A program made the translations under genes and the position numbers. Shown here in pieces: positions 24,810 through 36,722 of a stretch of DNA of 64,000 nucleotides. The notes beneath the pieces were generated by a model that was given only the letters and a program-made list of their open reading frames with translations, was not told where the DNA came from and searched no databases. Origin of the DNA: Limnanthes douglasii subsp. nivea (Eukaryota; Streptophyta; Magnoliopsida; Brassicales; Limnanthaceae); assembly GCA_036936605.1 (NCBI GenBank), contig JAUPFV010000004.1:122066852-122130851 (forward strand), given 5' to 3'. Position 1 is the first letter of the stretch. Every line of letters starts with the position of its first letter.

Positions 24810-25693
24810 TGTATAGTACCATTAGATACGGATACATTGTTGTTCCGAATAATAAGGATTACTTCCACGAAAAATATTTTACGTCTCATTCATGACGAAG
24901 GTGAAGCAATATAGCTACAAAATTGAGATTGAGATGTTTAAGAAACGATTATAGAAATAAACCATTTTGAGTTACCTTGTGTTACCAATTGTGAGTTTGA
25001 TTTGATGAATAGTCTATAGAAAATATTTTTTCAATCGTGATTTAAATGTTATGTGAATGGCATATTAAAACAACATATTTTTCAACGCACACATATTATT
25101 GAGGGAGAATAAGAACTTCAAAGAAAAGTATGGATGCTTGGAACGATGTGGTTTGGTTTACCACCATTTTCGACATGAACTATATTTAACAAATACTCGT
25201 ATATTACAGATTATAAAGAGAGTTGTGTTCACGCATAGATAATCAAATAGATGTATCTTGGAAACTCAACGAACAAAGGATGAGCATAAAAAAATAAAAT
25301 AAATCGAATCAGCCGACCGAACCAAACTGTATATTATCGGTTTTAATAAAAATTGGTTTAGTTTTGGTTTTTAATAACTAAATCAAATTCAGTTTGGTTT
25401 AGTTTTGGTATTAATCTATAAAAAACCAAAACGAATCGAATCAATCAAAAGTAAAAAAAACATTGCTTATATATATAAATATAAATTCAAATTTTAAATT
25501 ATTATAAAATTATTTTTATAATGTAATTATCCATATATATAATTCTTGAATTATAAAATTAATATTCAAATATTATAGTAAATTATTAGATTAAATGACT
25601 AATAATTATATTACCACAAGAAAAGTTTAGTTTTCTTCAGCTCCAGGAAACCAATTCTTTAGTTATTAATCTTTATCAAATTTGACGGGTAGA
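24810..25693. other. Non-coding interval between B1 and LINE-3
   Basis: No coding or RNA gene is recognisable. Around 25310-25450 there is a low-complexity GGTTTAGTTTTGGT-like stretch of a kind common in plant intergenic DNA. LINE-3 begins somewhere before its ATG at 25694. Confidence 0.5.
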
Positions 25694-26880
25694 ATGTCTG
25701 GAGAAGTTAATATTGATCATCCTAAAACCTCTTCCGGCAGCCACAACCTCCGTCCGGTAACCACCAAGAGCTCCAGGGAAGAAGTTTGTGATCAGCCTGC
25801 AAAACCTAAGCATGTTGCTAGCAATTCTTCAAAAATAACTTGTAACATATCCGGCGAGAAAGAACAAAAACGAGATAAACAACGTACTTCTTTAATCATT
25901 GATCATCGTAAGATTAACTCCGACTTTCCTCATCTGCCAAAAAATAAATAAATTTCAAATCAAGTTAAAGAACACCTGTTGCATGACATTTTTAATATTC
26001 TTATATTCGAACAAGCATCTCCATAAAATCAACCAAACCAGGCTCTACAATTAAATCCTCCTCAGAAATATTACATAGAGGCTATAAAAATACTAAATGA
26101 TGCATAACAAAGTCAGGATTCAAAAAATTTGAGGTTATATGTTAATCCAGTTCTGTATCAAAGATCATAAAAGTCTACTCTTAAACTTTAAATATACTAT
26201 GTTAGGAAAGTTCTCAAACGATAGACCTTCGATGTTGATAATTCACTAATTTATAAACAACATGGGATTTTAGGAGAAATTAACCTCTCTTTATGGGATC
26301 ACATACATGTTCTAATTAAATTTGATCAGCAACATGATCTTAAAAAGTTATGGAAGCAAAATTTATGGTCCATTAGACATAACACTATGAGGCTGCTCAG
26401 ATGGTACCCTCATTTCAATCGTAGGATAAGATCTCCTTCAACTCTGGTTTGGATTACCTTTCCTAACCTATTAGAGTTTAGTATAATGTAAATATTATCA
26501 ATGTTATACTTAGCTTCATTGGAAATCCATTAACAATCTGGGTTCCCTCCCAAAATTGGGCTAAATTCAACTGATGTAAGACCTAAGTAGAGCTAGATGT
26601 ACCTAGGAACCTTAAATCTAAAGCATGGATAGAATTTGGTGAAAACTTGGGCTTTTGGATTGATACAATATATGGTAAAATGCATGCATATTACCAATAA
26701 TGTTCGTATAGATTACATAAAACCTTAGATTATAAGAAGTCCATACCTTATAAAGAAGAATCCTCTACAAGAAATAAAAATTCCTATACAAATAACAATC
26801 TAATCTAGAACTCTGGTTTATAATCTGCAATATGGGTCCCTAAAGTTAACCTCATTTTTATAAATGATTTAAACAAACAG
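25694..26880 (+). pseudogene. LINE-3 ORF1 (decayed), first part
   Basis: An ATG at 25694 starts a polar N-terminus (SGEVNIDHPKTSSGSHNLRP) that is open to 25951. Similarity to LINE-2 ORF1 resumes at about 26160-26500 (LSLWDHIHVLIKFDQQHDL, then LLRWYPHFN), the DUF4283 region. A damaged zinc-knuckle part follows near 26590-26740 (WIEFGENLGFW, YYQ.CSYRLHKTLDYKK). It continues to about 26878 ([15 protein letters not shown]), where a plastid-derived insert begins. Multiple stops make it non-functional. Confidence 0.8.
26868..26880. repeat. Left 13-bp direct repeat flanking the plastid insert
   Basis: TTTAAACAAACAG occurs here and again at 27729-27741. The LINE reading continues naturally from one copy into the sequence after the other, as expected for a target-site duplication. 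Confidence 0.85.
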
Positions 26881-26889
26881 AGCCTTGTT

Positions 26890-27145
26890 ATAAGGCAAGA
26901 AGAAATAATATGTTCTAAGTAGAATAGCTCCTTGGCCTCTGATTTCCATATAAAGTTCACGACGAGCATAAATACCCTCTTGAATTTCGATTCTGATGGA
27001 CTGAATATCTTTCATAAGGAATCGTAAAAAGATTCGACGATTTTTTCCAGGAAATCCCCAACGAAAAATACACACTATTCCTTCGTTTCTATCGAATCGA
27101 TCATAACCACTACCCACATTCCAAAAAATTGTGCACCACAAATGG
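26890..27145 (-). pseudogene. ycf4: Plastid ycf4 fragment
   Basis: The minus-strand translation ([17 protein letters not shown], then [20 protein letters not shown], then [10 protein letters not shown]) matches the central and C-terminal part of chloroplast Ycf4, a photosystem I assembly factor. The membrane N-terminus and the last residues are missing, and the sequence departs from Ycf4 after GQGAI. It is a transferred fragment and cannot work in the nucleus. Confidence 0.92.
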
Positions 27146-27165
27146 GAACTATTTCTTTCGAATTG

Positions 27166-27300
27166 TTATTGTTGCTGAAGTAAAAAAGCATTCCATTTGT
27201 TCCTGAATAGCTTCTTTCAAAATGGTTTGGACTTCTTGGGTGAATATTTTGGTAGAGGATATTATTTCTTGGAACTGAGGTTTATTCGTTTTTAATGGCT
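27166..27300 (-). pseudogene. atpA: Plastid atpA C-terminal fragment
   Basis: The minus-strand reading [16 protein letters not shown] followed by LLQQQ and a stop at 27168-27166 matches the last ~45 residues of the chloroplast ATP synthase alpha subunit. A one-base shift occurs shortly before the stop. In chloroplast genomes atpA and ycf4 are tens of kilobases apart, so the join at about 27145-27166 is a rearrangement. Confidence 0.88.
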
Positions 27301-27405
27301 CGGCTATTCCACCGAGCCGGAAAAATTTGAAATTTCTACTGAATTGAAAGGAAAAAGAAGATTTTTTTTATTTTTAACGATTCCTAAATCTTCGAATCCC
27401 CTGGC

Positions 27406-27685
<280 letters not shown>

Positions 27686-27728
27686 TCAATTAACAAATGA
27701 AAGGCAAAAAAATAAGGACTTGTCTCCC

Positions 27729-27741
27729 TTTAAACAAACAG
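27729..27741. repeat. Right 13-bp direct repeat flanking the plastid insert
   Basis: Second copy of TTTAAACAAACAG (first at 26868-26880). LINE-3 sequence resumes immediately after it. Confidence 0.85.
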
Positions 27742-28111
27742 TTTACTCCAATAATAAAGAGAGATAAACGTTACCTTAAACAGTGCATGAGAAACCAAAT
27801 ATACATATGATGGAAATCTTACAACCAACATTAGAGAATGCTAAGGAAATACATGATAATATACACAATGAAATAATTGAGGCACTTCATTCATTAGATA
27901 ATGCTTATATATTCACAATATCTAATGTTCTGGACAATTCAAATTCTGAGCAAAACTCTCCTAAACTATTGACCATAGACAACCTTTATTATCTCTTGTT
28001 TTGAGAAATATTGAATAATAAAAAGGTAAAAACTAGACCTCTTAAAGGATTTTTGAATCACAAAGCATTGCATATTAAGGGGTATGTTGAAACCTCTAAT
28101 GGTATACCCAA
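27742..28111 (+). pseudogene. LINE-3 ORF1 C-terminal part (decayed)
   Basis: LINE sequence resumes after the plastid insert. The open stretch 27783-28004 is acidic and polar (NAKEIHDNIHNEIIEALHSL) and corresponds in position to the ORF1 tail of LINE-2 before its ORF2. No domain is recognisable. The assignment rests on position between the DUF4283 part and the ORF2 start at 28112. Confidence 0.55.
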
Positions 28112-30228
28112 ATGACCATTGCAATATTAAATTGGAATGTTCAGGGTATAGGAAAGGTACCTTAAGAAGAATCAATTTATTAAAAAATCTGAAAAGATAG
28201 ATTTCTTAGTCACTCAAGAGTTTGTGTCTATAGTTGATAAGTTAGAAAGGGTTTAAAAAATTATTGGTTTTCAGCAATAAGATACGGATCTTTTAGAAAG
28301 ATAATTTTATTGCTGAAATAGTTGATGATCAAGACAAACATATTCACTTGAAAGTTAGACACTCATTTTCTAACAATGAATTTATAATTATGGTTTTTTA
28401 TTCTAAGTGTTTAAGAGATCAAAGGTTAGCACTTTGGGACAACCTAAGATCTATGGCTGAGAACTCTATTAAATGGATGGTTATGGGTGACTTTAACACA
28501 ATTATTAATGTTCATGAACAACTATCTTGCTCTACCTTATGTATGAAAGTATTATATGATTTCAAGAATTTGTTGACTGCAATCTAGAGGATACTCGATT
28601 TCTAGGATCTAACCATATGTGGACTAACAACCATAAATAAAAAAGTCTTGATAGAGTTATTTATAATTCAACTTGGTTAGAATACTTTGAAAAAACTGAC
28701 GTCAATCATTTATAAAAAACTGGTTATTGACCATTTCCTTTTGCATATTAATATATCTTTTGATCAACATAGAATAAAAACATCATTTAAATTTCAAAAC
28801 ATGTGGACTATGCATCCAGAATTCTTAAGGATAGTTGAAGAAAACTGGAAGGTGGATATGCTTGGTCTATATATTCACGTACTTCTAGACAAGTTTAAAA
28901 ATACTTCAACACAAGTTAAAAAGCTGCAATATTGATAGATTTGGTAACATATTTGATGCAATTTCTTAAACCGAATAGGAAGTAAAAATGCGGAAAATGT
29001 TTTGAGGAAACAAAGAATATAGAAAACAAAGTAAAGCAATTCTCCTTTAGCTTTTAACTAGGGAAAACATATTGGAGTAAAAGTAACACTAACTGGCTAA
29101 AATATAGAGATAGGAACACTTAATGTTTTCACATTTATGTGAAAAAAAAAAGAAAAAAAAAAGATTTACAGCATACTAGATGGTGACGCTTGGTTTAAAG
29201 ACAATGCAGATTTAGGAAAATCTGCTGAAAAGCATTTTAAATTTATCCTTTCAGCAAATAACAACCAAAATGAATTAGATGATATTCATAAAACTACACC
29301 TAAGCTTATCACTGATACAAATAACAAAAAGTTGATGGATTTACCTTCAAAGGATGAGATTTATATTGTTATCAAATCTATGAGCTCCAATAGTATTGCA
29401 TATATAGATAGATTTAATTCCCAATTTTACCAATTTTGATGGCCTATAATCTCCAAACATTTATGTGAAGCTATTGAGGTATTCGTCAAAGGTTATCTTG
29501 TGCCTCAAGGTATATATGCAACCTTCATCTGCCTCATTCCTATAGTAAATTCTCTTCAAACCTAAAGTGAATTAAGACGAATTAATTTCTGTGTCGTGTT
29601 AAATATACTGATCTCCAAGATCATAAATTAAAATGTTATATTTACTTCTTCCAAAGATCATATCAAAAGAGCAAGCGGGCTTTGTGAATGACATAAATAT
29701 TCAGGATAATATCATGTTAACACAAGAACTATCTAATCATTTAAGAAGAAAATTCATGGGAGTAGTGTGATGGTAAAATTAGATATATCCAATGCTTTTG
29801 ATAGGATTTCTTTCAGTTTTTTAATATGAATAATGGATGTCTTTCCATTTTGATAAAAGGTTCGTTGAATTGATAAAAAAAAGTACCAAATCAACATGGT
29901 TCTCAATAATCATAAATGGAGAATTACACGGTTTCTTTAAATCAACTAATGGATTCTATTTCTCATAGCCCTCTTTATTATAGTTGAAGAATATCTCATT
30001 TGTGGACTAAAGAACATATTTTAAAATAATAGAGAAATGAGATATTAATCAAGTAGCTCTATTTTCGAACCTTGTTTAGTATTTTTTGATGACTTTATAA
30101 TCTTTGTGAAGGGTTCACTTAACAATATCAGGAAAATCAATCAGTCCCTCCAGCTGTATCAAGATAAATCTAGTCAATCAATCAACAAATACAAAATAAA
30201 ATTATTAAATTTGATAAGGATATGGATT
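28112..30228 (+). pseudogene. LINE-3 ORF2: endonuclease and partial reverse transcriptase, cut by B2
   Basis: ATG 28112 opens MTIAILNWNVQGIGK, a LINE endonuclease start. Later pieces match LINE-1: VFYSKCLRDQRLALWDNL and MGDFNTIIN at 28348-28587, and FQNMWTMHPEFLRIVEENW at 28790-28850. The reverse transcriptase follows at 29340-30200 (LPSKDEI, MVKLDISNAFDRISF, FDDFIIFVKGS). Stops and shifts are dense. The copy ends at about 30228, where the LTR of B2 begins, so the rest of reverse transcriptase and RNase H are absent. Confidence 0.85.
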
Positions 30229-30514
30229 ATTCAGGTCTTAATATAATAATATTAAGGTTATTTAAGATAAATTATAAACTTATGAGAAGATATTTATATT
30301 ATTTGTAAATATAATGGATTGTAGTACAATTTTCCATATTTTGTTACTGATTCAGTTGATGAAGTCTTACACGCCTATAAACAGAGCGTGAGACGATGAA
30401 TGAATGGGCTTTTTGATTATTTGAAACAAACTTCTGAACTTTGGATTCATTTATCTCTCGATAAATTAACTTACATTCTTTCTCTACTTCTAGAAACATA
30501 ATTTAAACTCAACA
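30229..30514 (+). repeat. 5' LTR of B2
   Basis: It aligns with the B1 LTRs, including GTTACTGATTCAGTT, a TATA box (TATAAACA, 30376-30383) and the end AACTCAACA. The left boundary is set by alignment to B1 and may be off by a few bases. Confidence 0.8.
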
Positions 30515-30530
30515 AATTGGCGACCATAGT
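30515..30530 (+). other. Primer-binding site of B2
   Basis: AATTGGCGACCATAGT directly follows the LTR. Its first 12 bases match element A, then it diverges. Confidence 0.65.
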
Positions 30531-30797
30531 CTGACGTATTTGATTGTTACCCTGATTACACATAAAAAACAAAAAATTATCAAACTGTTAGTCACTAATG
30601 TTGATCTTGATCTTGATCAATATGGAACCATAACATGAAACTTATCCAACAGTTTGCAAGGCTATTAAAACATTGAAATCTGATTTACATAGAGAAGAGA
30701 GTAATTGCATTGGACAAGATAATTCCGTTGAATGATAAATATGTTCAAAGAGCACAACATATTCAATCAGGTAGGTTGAGATCTAAAGTACGACAGG

Positions 30798-31910
30798 TTG
30801 AGGAGAAAACGTATTTTGAGTCTGATAAAGAAAATTGTACTTTACGAAAAAAGAGAGGATAAATATAGTTACATCACATCCAGTGATGATGAATATGATA
30901 CCTTAGAATCTGATGGAGGATTGTTTAAGCAGAGGAAGAATTGGGATTTTTCGAAAGGAGAAAGAAGGTGGCATAAAAAATCCCGCAAATATTATAAATG
31001 AAATAGAGACATTAAACCTCGTTATATGAGGGATATTTTATGGTATTAAGAGAACACATCTAACCAATACACAAATGTAGCATATCATAATTTGTATGAG
31101 GTTATGGGAACTAGAGGAGATGATCAGTATATTCAAGGAGTAGATTGGAGAAATTCTCATTTATCTGTTAAGATTAGGTCCATTTCCCTTCTGAAACGTT
31201 TTGATATCTCCAACGTATAAAAAATTGATAGGCCATAAGATCCTAATAATCACATCGAACAATTCAAAAACTATATGATGAACTTCGAAGATGAAGATAG
31301 GCTGGTGTGTAGAGCATTCTCTTAAACTTTCAAGGGAACTAAATTGAAGTAGTATAATAAAATTCTGAGGGGATCTATTACCAACTTTAAATTCTTTTAT
31401 ACAAATTTCCGATGACAGTTTGTGGGAAGCAAAAAAATACGAACTAGTGACGATATTATAATACAGTTTGTGTTAACAAAAACAGGATTTGATGATTGTG
31501 AAGAGCTGGTTGCTATGGCCCCTATTAGACAATGTTTGTTACCAGATGATCTCGGAAAGGAAACGACAAAAAGGATAGCGTTAACGTTTGGATCCCTAAT
31601 GGCTCAAGTAGAAGACCAATTGAAGTGGAGGAGTGTACAAGCGTCAGAGGTAGACTTTATTATGTATTAAAAAAATCGGGCAATGAACTATTAATCAATG
31701 ATATCAAACACTTCCTCGTCCGAGGAAAAACAACATCTACCTCCTCGAATAAAAAGGGTTCCTTATCAAGTAATAACAAACAATCTACATTATAGACCAA
31801 GGTCAAATCAGCGGATAAGGCCAGAGTATTACGCAAACTTGACTGAAAATATAACTACTATTTTTAGACGTCTAAATATCCTATAAGCTTTAAAAAGTTG
31901 GTTCTTATAA
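30798..31910 (+). pseudogene. B2 gag (decayed)
   Basis: A charged N-terminal part (30798-31001) rich in Lys, Arg, Glu and Asp resembles the start of gag in A. The core runs from about 31190: LLKRFDISNV, NNHIEQFKNYMMNFEDEDRL, then QFVGSKKIRTSDD in the open part 31422-31670. It aligns with A (HLEQFKNFMMNFDDDDKL, QFVGSKELKGNED). Stops lie near 30999, 31219, 31237, 31325 and 31353. Confidence 0.84.
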
Positions 31911-31929
31911 ACACAAGAGAAAAGCGCAA

Positions 31930-32909
31930 TAATATATTTTGAAAGTATCATAATGATATTGGGCACGGCACTGCAGATTGTATCGCATTAAAGAAGGATA
32001 TATAGGTTTCAATAGAAAATGGAAAATAAACAGCTTTTGTTAAAGGGGAAGGCAGTGGATCAAAAAATTTGAGCACGTCAACACAAAAAATTGTTAATCC
32101 GCATTTGAAGCAAGAGAGTGCATTTATGATTCTGGATTCTAAATGTGATGAGTTTTGATGTAGCCTTAAAATATTTGGACACAGATCTAGATCGATTAAT
32201 TTTGCTAGCTGTGGATGAACCAGTAGAGAAGGGACGAGTTCGAAGTTTGTGTGAGTACTTTGAATCTTTAGCAATTTTGGGGGGAGATTTTTTATGACTG
32301 ACACTACTAACAGTTCCTAAAAAAGGCATGTTGTAAGTTTAGTCAATCAAATAAAAGGAATAATATTTACTCACTCATGTGGAAAGAACGATAATCCTTT
32401 TATTTTGTTTGATGAGGATGACTTGAGGGGAATAGTAGGACCTCATGAGAACGTAAGGGTTATATGAGCAGATATAGCCGGAAACGAAATTTGACGTGTT
32501 TTGATAGATACGGGGATTTCAGCAAATGTATTGTTCAAGTCTATGTATGATAGGATGCATAATCCACCTTAAATTTATCGATCTGGTTGTACTATAATTG
32601 GGTTTACGGGGGTGACAGCTTAAGTGATTGTTGAATTTGAAGGTGAAGTGTGTTTGGGAAAAGGTTCTTTTAAAGAGAATGTCCAAGTCTTGTGCATGGT
32701 GGTTGAATATCCAACCAGTTAGAATGTTACTTTTCGGAGGTCTTGGCTTCTAAATTGTATGCTATGTTTCTATTGTTCATCAGTGCTTGAAATATGTCAT
32801 TGGAGATCGTATTAGGATGGTACAAAGTGACCAAAAGATAGCCAGAGAATGTTATGCAACAGCTCTTCGAATTCGAGGTTCTAATTGTGAGGATCAGATG
32901 GATGAATAG
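31930..32909 (+). pseudogene. B2 gag C-terminus and protease (decayed), ending at the conserved TAG
   Basis: The region starts with KYHNDIGHGTADCIALKK, the Cys/His-type motif at the end of gag. The protease lies at about 32390-32720, with the catalytic Asp-Thr-Gly kept (VLIDTGISANVLF). The C-terminal part (RIRGSNCEDQMDE) ends at TAG 32907-32909, followed by CAACCA. The frame is open again straight after the stop (QPRGLTPDKEGIDDPRETPG). Several other stops (for example near 32004, 32465 and 32571) show decay. Confidence 0.84.
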
Positions 32910-34060
32910 CAACCAAGGGGGTTAACCCCAGATAAAGAGGGAATAGATGATCCAAGAGAAACCCCGGGTTCTTTAATAGTGAGTGAAAATATCAAGGTAT
33001 ATACGTTTTCTAATGGGAATGTTCTACAGATAGGGACGTTGGTGTCACCTACTTTGCGCTATGAGTTGTTACAATTCTTGTTTGATAATTTGGATGTTTT
33101 TTTAGAAAACATATGATGTAGTAGGAGTTCCATAAAAAGAAATATATCATAGCTTAGCTATAAATCCGATGATAAAGCTTGTTGTTCAGAAAAGACAAGC
33201 TTTTTTGTAGGAAAAGCAGACTATTCTGGTAGAAGTGGATCTTCTATCTAGGGTTGGAAATATTCACGAAATGCAATATCCTTTGTGGACTACAAATCCA
33301 GTATTTGTTAAAAAAAGAATGGAAAATAGCGAATGTGTGTTGATTTCACAGATTTGAATTGTGCATGCCCTAAAGATCCATTTCATGTTCCTCGAATAGT
33401 TCAGCTGGTTGATTCTACATTGGGGAATAAAATTTTATCTTTTATGGATGTTTTTGCAGGTTACAACCAGATTCAAATGGACCCAAAAGATCAAGAACGC
33501 ACTAAGTTCATCATTGATCGGGCGTTACATTATTATAGAGTCATGTCATTTGGTTTGAAGAATGTTGAGGAGACATATCAATGGTTAGTAAATAGGGCCT
33601 TTGCTTCTCAGATGGAGAAAAATATGTAAGTTTACGTTGATGATATGTTGGTTAAAAGCCCAACAGATGATGAATATTTGAAAGATTTAGAAGAGACTTT
33701 TCTTAATTTAGAGGTTATTCGATTGAAGCAAAATCCAGAAAAATGTACTATTGGCGTACAATCAGGAAATGTTTTAGAGTATATCATTGGTGAAAAAAGT
33801 ATAAAGGTTGATCATGAACAATTAAAGGCCCTAGTATCAATGAAATCACCTCGAACTATAAAGGAGGTGAAAATATTAACAGGCTGGTTAGTTGCTCTTA
33901 ATCGATTTATTTCAAGATTTTCTGACAAGTGTTCTCTTTTTTTCCAAGTTTTACGAAGACCTAAAGAGTTTATGTGGACACCAGATTGTGAAGTGGATTT
34001 CTTAAAGATTAAGGAACTTTTGTTATCACTCAGAAATCTTATATAACCCTCGAACTGGAG
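32910..34060 (+). pseudogene. B2 reverse transcriptase (decayed)
   Basis: It reads on in the same frame from the conserved stop. Conserved blocks are CVDFTDLNCACPKDPFHVP, MDVFAGYNQIQMDPKDQ, RALHYYRVMSFGLKN and the catalytic box YVDDMLVKS near 33630-33660. The thumb and start of RNase H follow (NPEKCTIGVQSGNVL, IKEVKILTGWLVALNRFISR). Stops at 33115 and 33627 and small shifts near 33100-33320 break it, but B2 keeps the segment that B1 has lost. Confidence 0.88.
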
Positions 34061-34870
34061 AAAAACTATTTTTGTATATAGTAGTGTCTGATATTGTTGT
34101 GAGCGTTGTTTTGATACGCGAGGAGAACGGAGCTTCACAACCAGTTTATTATGCAAGCAAAATCTTGGTGGCATGGGAGAAAAGATATGTGTGGCATAAG
34201 AAATTGGCACAGGCTTTAGTGTTGGCTGCTCGAAAGATGTGAAGCAAATATTTCTGGTTCGAACTTCTTTTCTATTAAAGAATGTGTTACAACGACCAGA
34301 CGTTTATGGTAGAATGACCAAATTATCATTAGAATTGGGAGATTTTGATATTCATTTTTCTCCTCGGACAACAATTAATACCCAATATTTAGCCGATTTT
34401 CTGGTCAGATTTGATTCAAGCCGATTAAATGATGGGAAAGATAAAGAACTAATTCCATAAGCTTCACTATGGGTGGTCCGAACTGATGGTGGTTCTAGTA
34501 TATTGGGATCGGGTGTATGGGTTTAGTTAATTTCTCTTTCTGCAGTAGTCATTTACCAGGCTATTCGATTTGGCTTTCATATGTCAAATAATAAGGTTGA
34601 ATCCGATGTTATGTTAGCTGGTTTAAGTCTTGCAAGTATTTGTGGAGCGAAAACAGTTCGTTTGGAGACATATCCATATCTAGTGGCAAATCATATGGCA
34701 GGTGGATCCGAGGCTAAGATAGATCAGCTGATTTTTTATCTACGTAAGCTTTGAAATTTAACTCTTTTGTTTGATAAAGTGATTGTTAAGCAATAATATA
34801 ATGTTGATTGTTTAGCAACAATTTCTTACACAGAAGAGTAATAGTGGATATTATTACAAGAAAGCCATTC
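34061..34870 (+). pseudogene. B2 dual RNase H region (decayed)
   Basis: First RNase H: FLYIVVSDIVVSVVLIREE, PVYYASKILVAWEKRY, then MTKLSLELGDFDIHFSPRTT in 34239-34460. Second RNase H from about 34470: VRTDGGSS with the first Asp, then NNKVESDVMLAGL and a final NVDCLATISYT. The Glu and Asp positions are partly altered. Stops include 34240 and 34458. Confidence 0.82.
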
Positions 34871-34889
34871 GATTTTGACACGATTGGAA

Positions 34890-36177
34890 TAATGTATATA
34901 TGTTGAGGAAATATTTGTTAGCCCGAACGTGACTCGAGGTGATTGTAGGTCTGATATCTTCAATTGTTTAGTTAGAGGTACATTAACTCAAGATGTGAAG
35001 TTAACTCAAAGGTTACGGTATAAGGCTCATGGTTATATTGTATTAGATGGATTATTATATAAGAATTCTTTAAGCACACCATTGTTGTGATGTTTAGGCA
35101 AACAGGAATCTCAAGAGATTTTATCTGAGTTATATGATGGTGAAGGTTCAACTCATTGTGGGTTTGATTATTCGACGCGGAGGGTTTTGCTGACGGGATA
35201 TTATTGGTCTTCGATCATGAATGGTGTTAAAGTTTTAGTACGAGGTTGCGATACTTGTCAGCGTTTTGCTAATTCTATTCATAAAACAGCAGTACCACTT
35301 ACATCCATATCTGAAGTTATTCCTTTTGATTGGTGGGGGATAGATTTAGTAGGGCCATTGCCTATGGCTTTTGGAGGGCGTCAAATTATTATTGTGACGA
35401 TGGATTATTTTTCGAAGTAGGCTGAGGCTGAGCCATAATTCGGTACGAGAGCAAAGGATGTTATCAAATTCATTGTGAATAATATTTGTTGTCTCTTTAG
35501 AGTTTCTCAGAAAATTACCACAGATAATGGTCCTCAATTTCACATAAGAGAGATGGTTTCTTTTTGCGCTTCGAGAGGTATTATATCATGTTTTTCTACA
35601 CCTTTTCATCCCCAAGAAAATGGTCAAGTATAAATAACTAATAGGTATATTTGGAAGGTTTAAAGAATAATTTAACAAGTGTTGCGGGGAAATGGCCGAA
35701 CTATTTGCAAGAGGTGTTGTGGGCATATCGCACGAATCCTAGACACGCTACTCAAGAAACTCCTTTTAATTTGGTGTATGGTATGGATATTGTAAGCCCT
35801 GTAGAATCTACTTTACCATCTTATAGAATAATTCTTATTCCGAAGATCTAAATGAAGAGGCAAGAAGAACAAACCTAGACTATATCGAAGAGAAAAACGT
35901 TAAAACACATTTGAATACGACTCATTATCAAAATTTGATAATGAGTTGTTATAATTCGAATGTAAGAATGAGGGATTTTAAAATAGGTGATAAAGTTTTG
36001 AGGAAAGTATCTTTCTATACAAAGGACAAGAAACTTGGAAAGATGGCCCCAAATTGGGAGGGTCCTTATGTGGTAGTGGAACGAATAAAGCCGGGTACAT
36101 ATCACTTATATGATAAACAGGGTAGATTACTTCAACATCATTAGAATATAGAATACTTGAAACTATATTGGGAGTGA
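34890..36177 (+). pseudogene. B2 integrase (decayed)
   Basis: The zinc-binding N-terminus is visible at about 35125-35300 (LYDGEGSTHCGF with two His, CDTCQRFANSIH with two Cys). The catalytic core follows (WWGIDLVGPLPMAFGGRQ, ITTDNGPQFHIREM, FHPQENGQV). The C-terminal region reads KVLRKVSFYTKDKKLGKMAP, then NWEGPYVVVERIKPGTYHL. Stops at 35418 and near 35437, 35632 and 36144, and a one-base loss near 35655, break it. The natural stop appears to be TGA 36175-36177. Confidence 0.86.
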
Positions 36178-36238
36178 TTTTTTATTTTGGTAATTTTTGG
36201 ATACGTAACATACTCTTTCCTATCATGTTGGTCGGGGA

Positions 36239-36256
36239 AGGTTTTAACGAGGTGTC
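36239..36256 (+). promoter_or_regulatory. Conserved motif after integrase (B2)
   Basis: AGGTTTTAACGAGGTGTC, the same motif as at 19803 in B1 and 56529 in A, about 60 bp after the integrase stop. Confidence 0.7.
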
Positions 36257-36722
36257 CCGTGTACATTAAGTATATTAATAAATAAAAATTGCCAATGGTT
36301 GTTTTGACTACAAGTATTTAAATTATTTTGATAACCAGACAAAAACTGATCATCTTTGAAGCGGTTGACCAAGTATTTAAATTATTTTGGTAAATAGTCA
36401 AAGACTTATTTATTATTCAAAGTGTTGTACGTTTATCAAAAGCATTGTTTGAAACTAACCATATTTGAGGTGCTAACGTTCTTTAGACGCACCTTATTAA
36501 TTTAAGGTGCTAACGTTATTTAAATGCACCATTTTTATTTGAGGAATTTGTTGAGAGATAAATAAGGAATTTGTTCATTAAATCACATTTTTGGTCTTAC
36601 AAAGTATGAGTTCAAATGTTAAGTTGTTAAGCATTCACAAAAAATGGGTCATCAACAACAACTACTGGTTTAGTAACACAAAAATAAAAACAACAAATGC
36701 AAAAGTTGTCTTCTCAACCTTC

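Noticed and set aside
14020..24814. Target duplication around B1
   Set aside because: The 5 bases on each side (TGAAA and TGTAT) do not match. The flanks have decayed or rearranged.
25310..25450. GGTTTAGTTTTGGT-like stretch as a possible SINE or MITE
   Set aside because: Low-complexity and of a kind common in plant intergenic DNA. No A/B boxes, inverted ends or target duplication were seen.
30205..30232. TGATAAGGATA before the B2 5' LTR resembles the sequence before the B1 3' LTR (near 24512)
   Set aside because: The upstream DNA aligns with LINE-3 reverse transcriptase up to this point, so the short match is probably coincidence.
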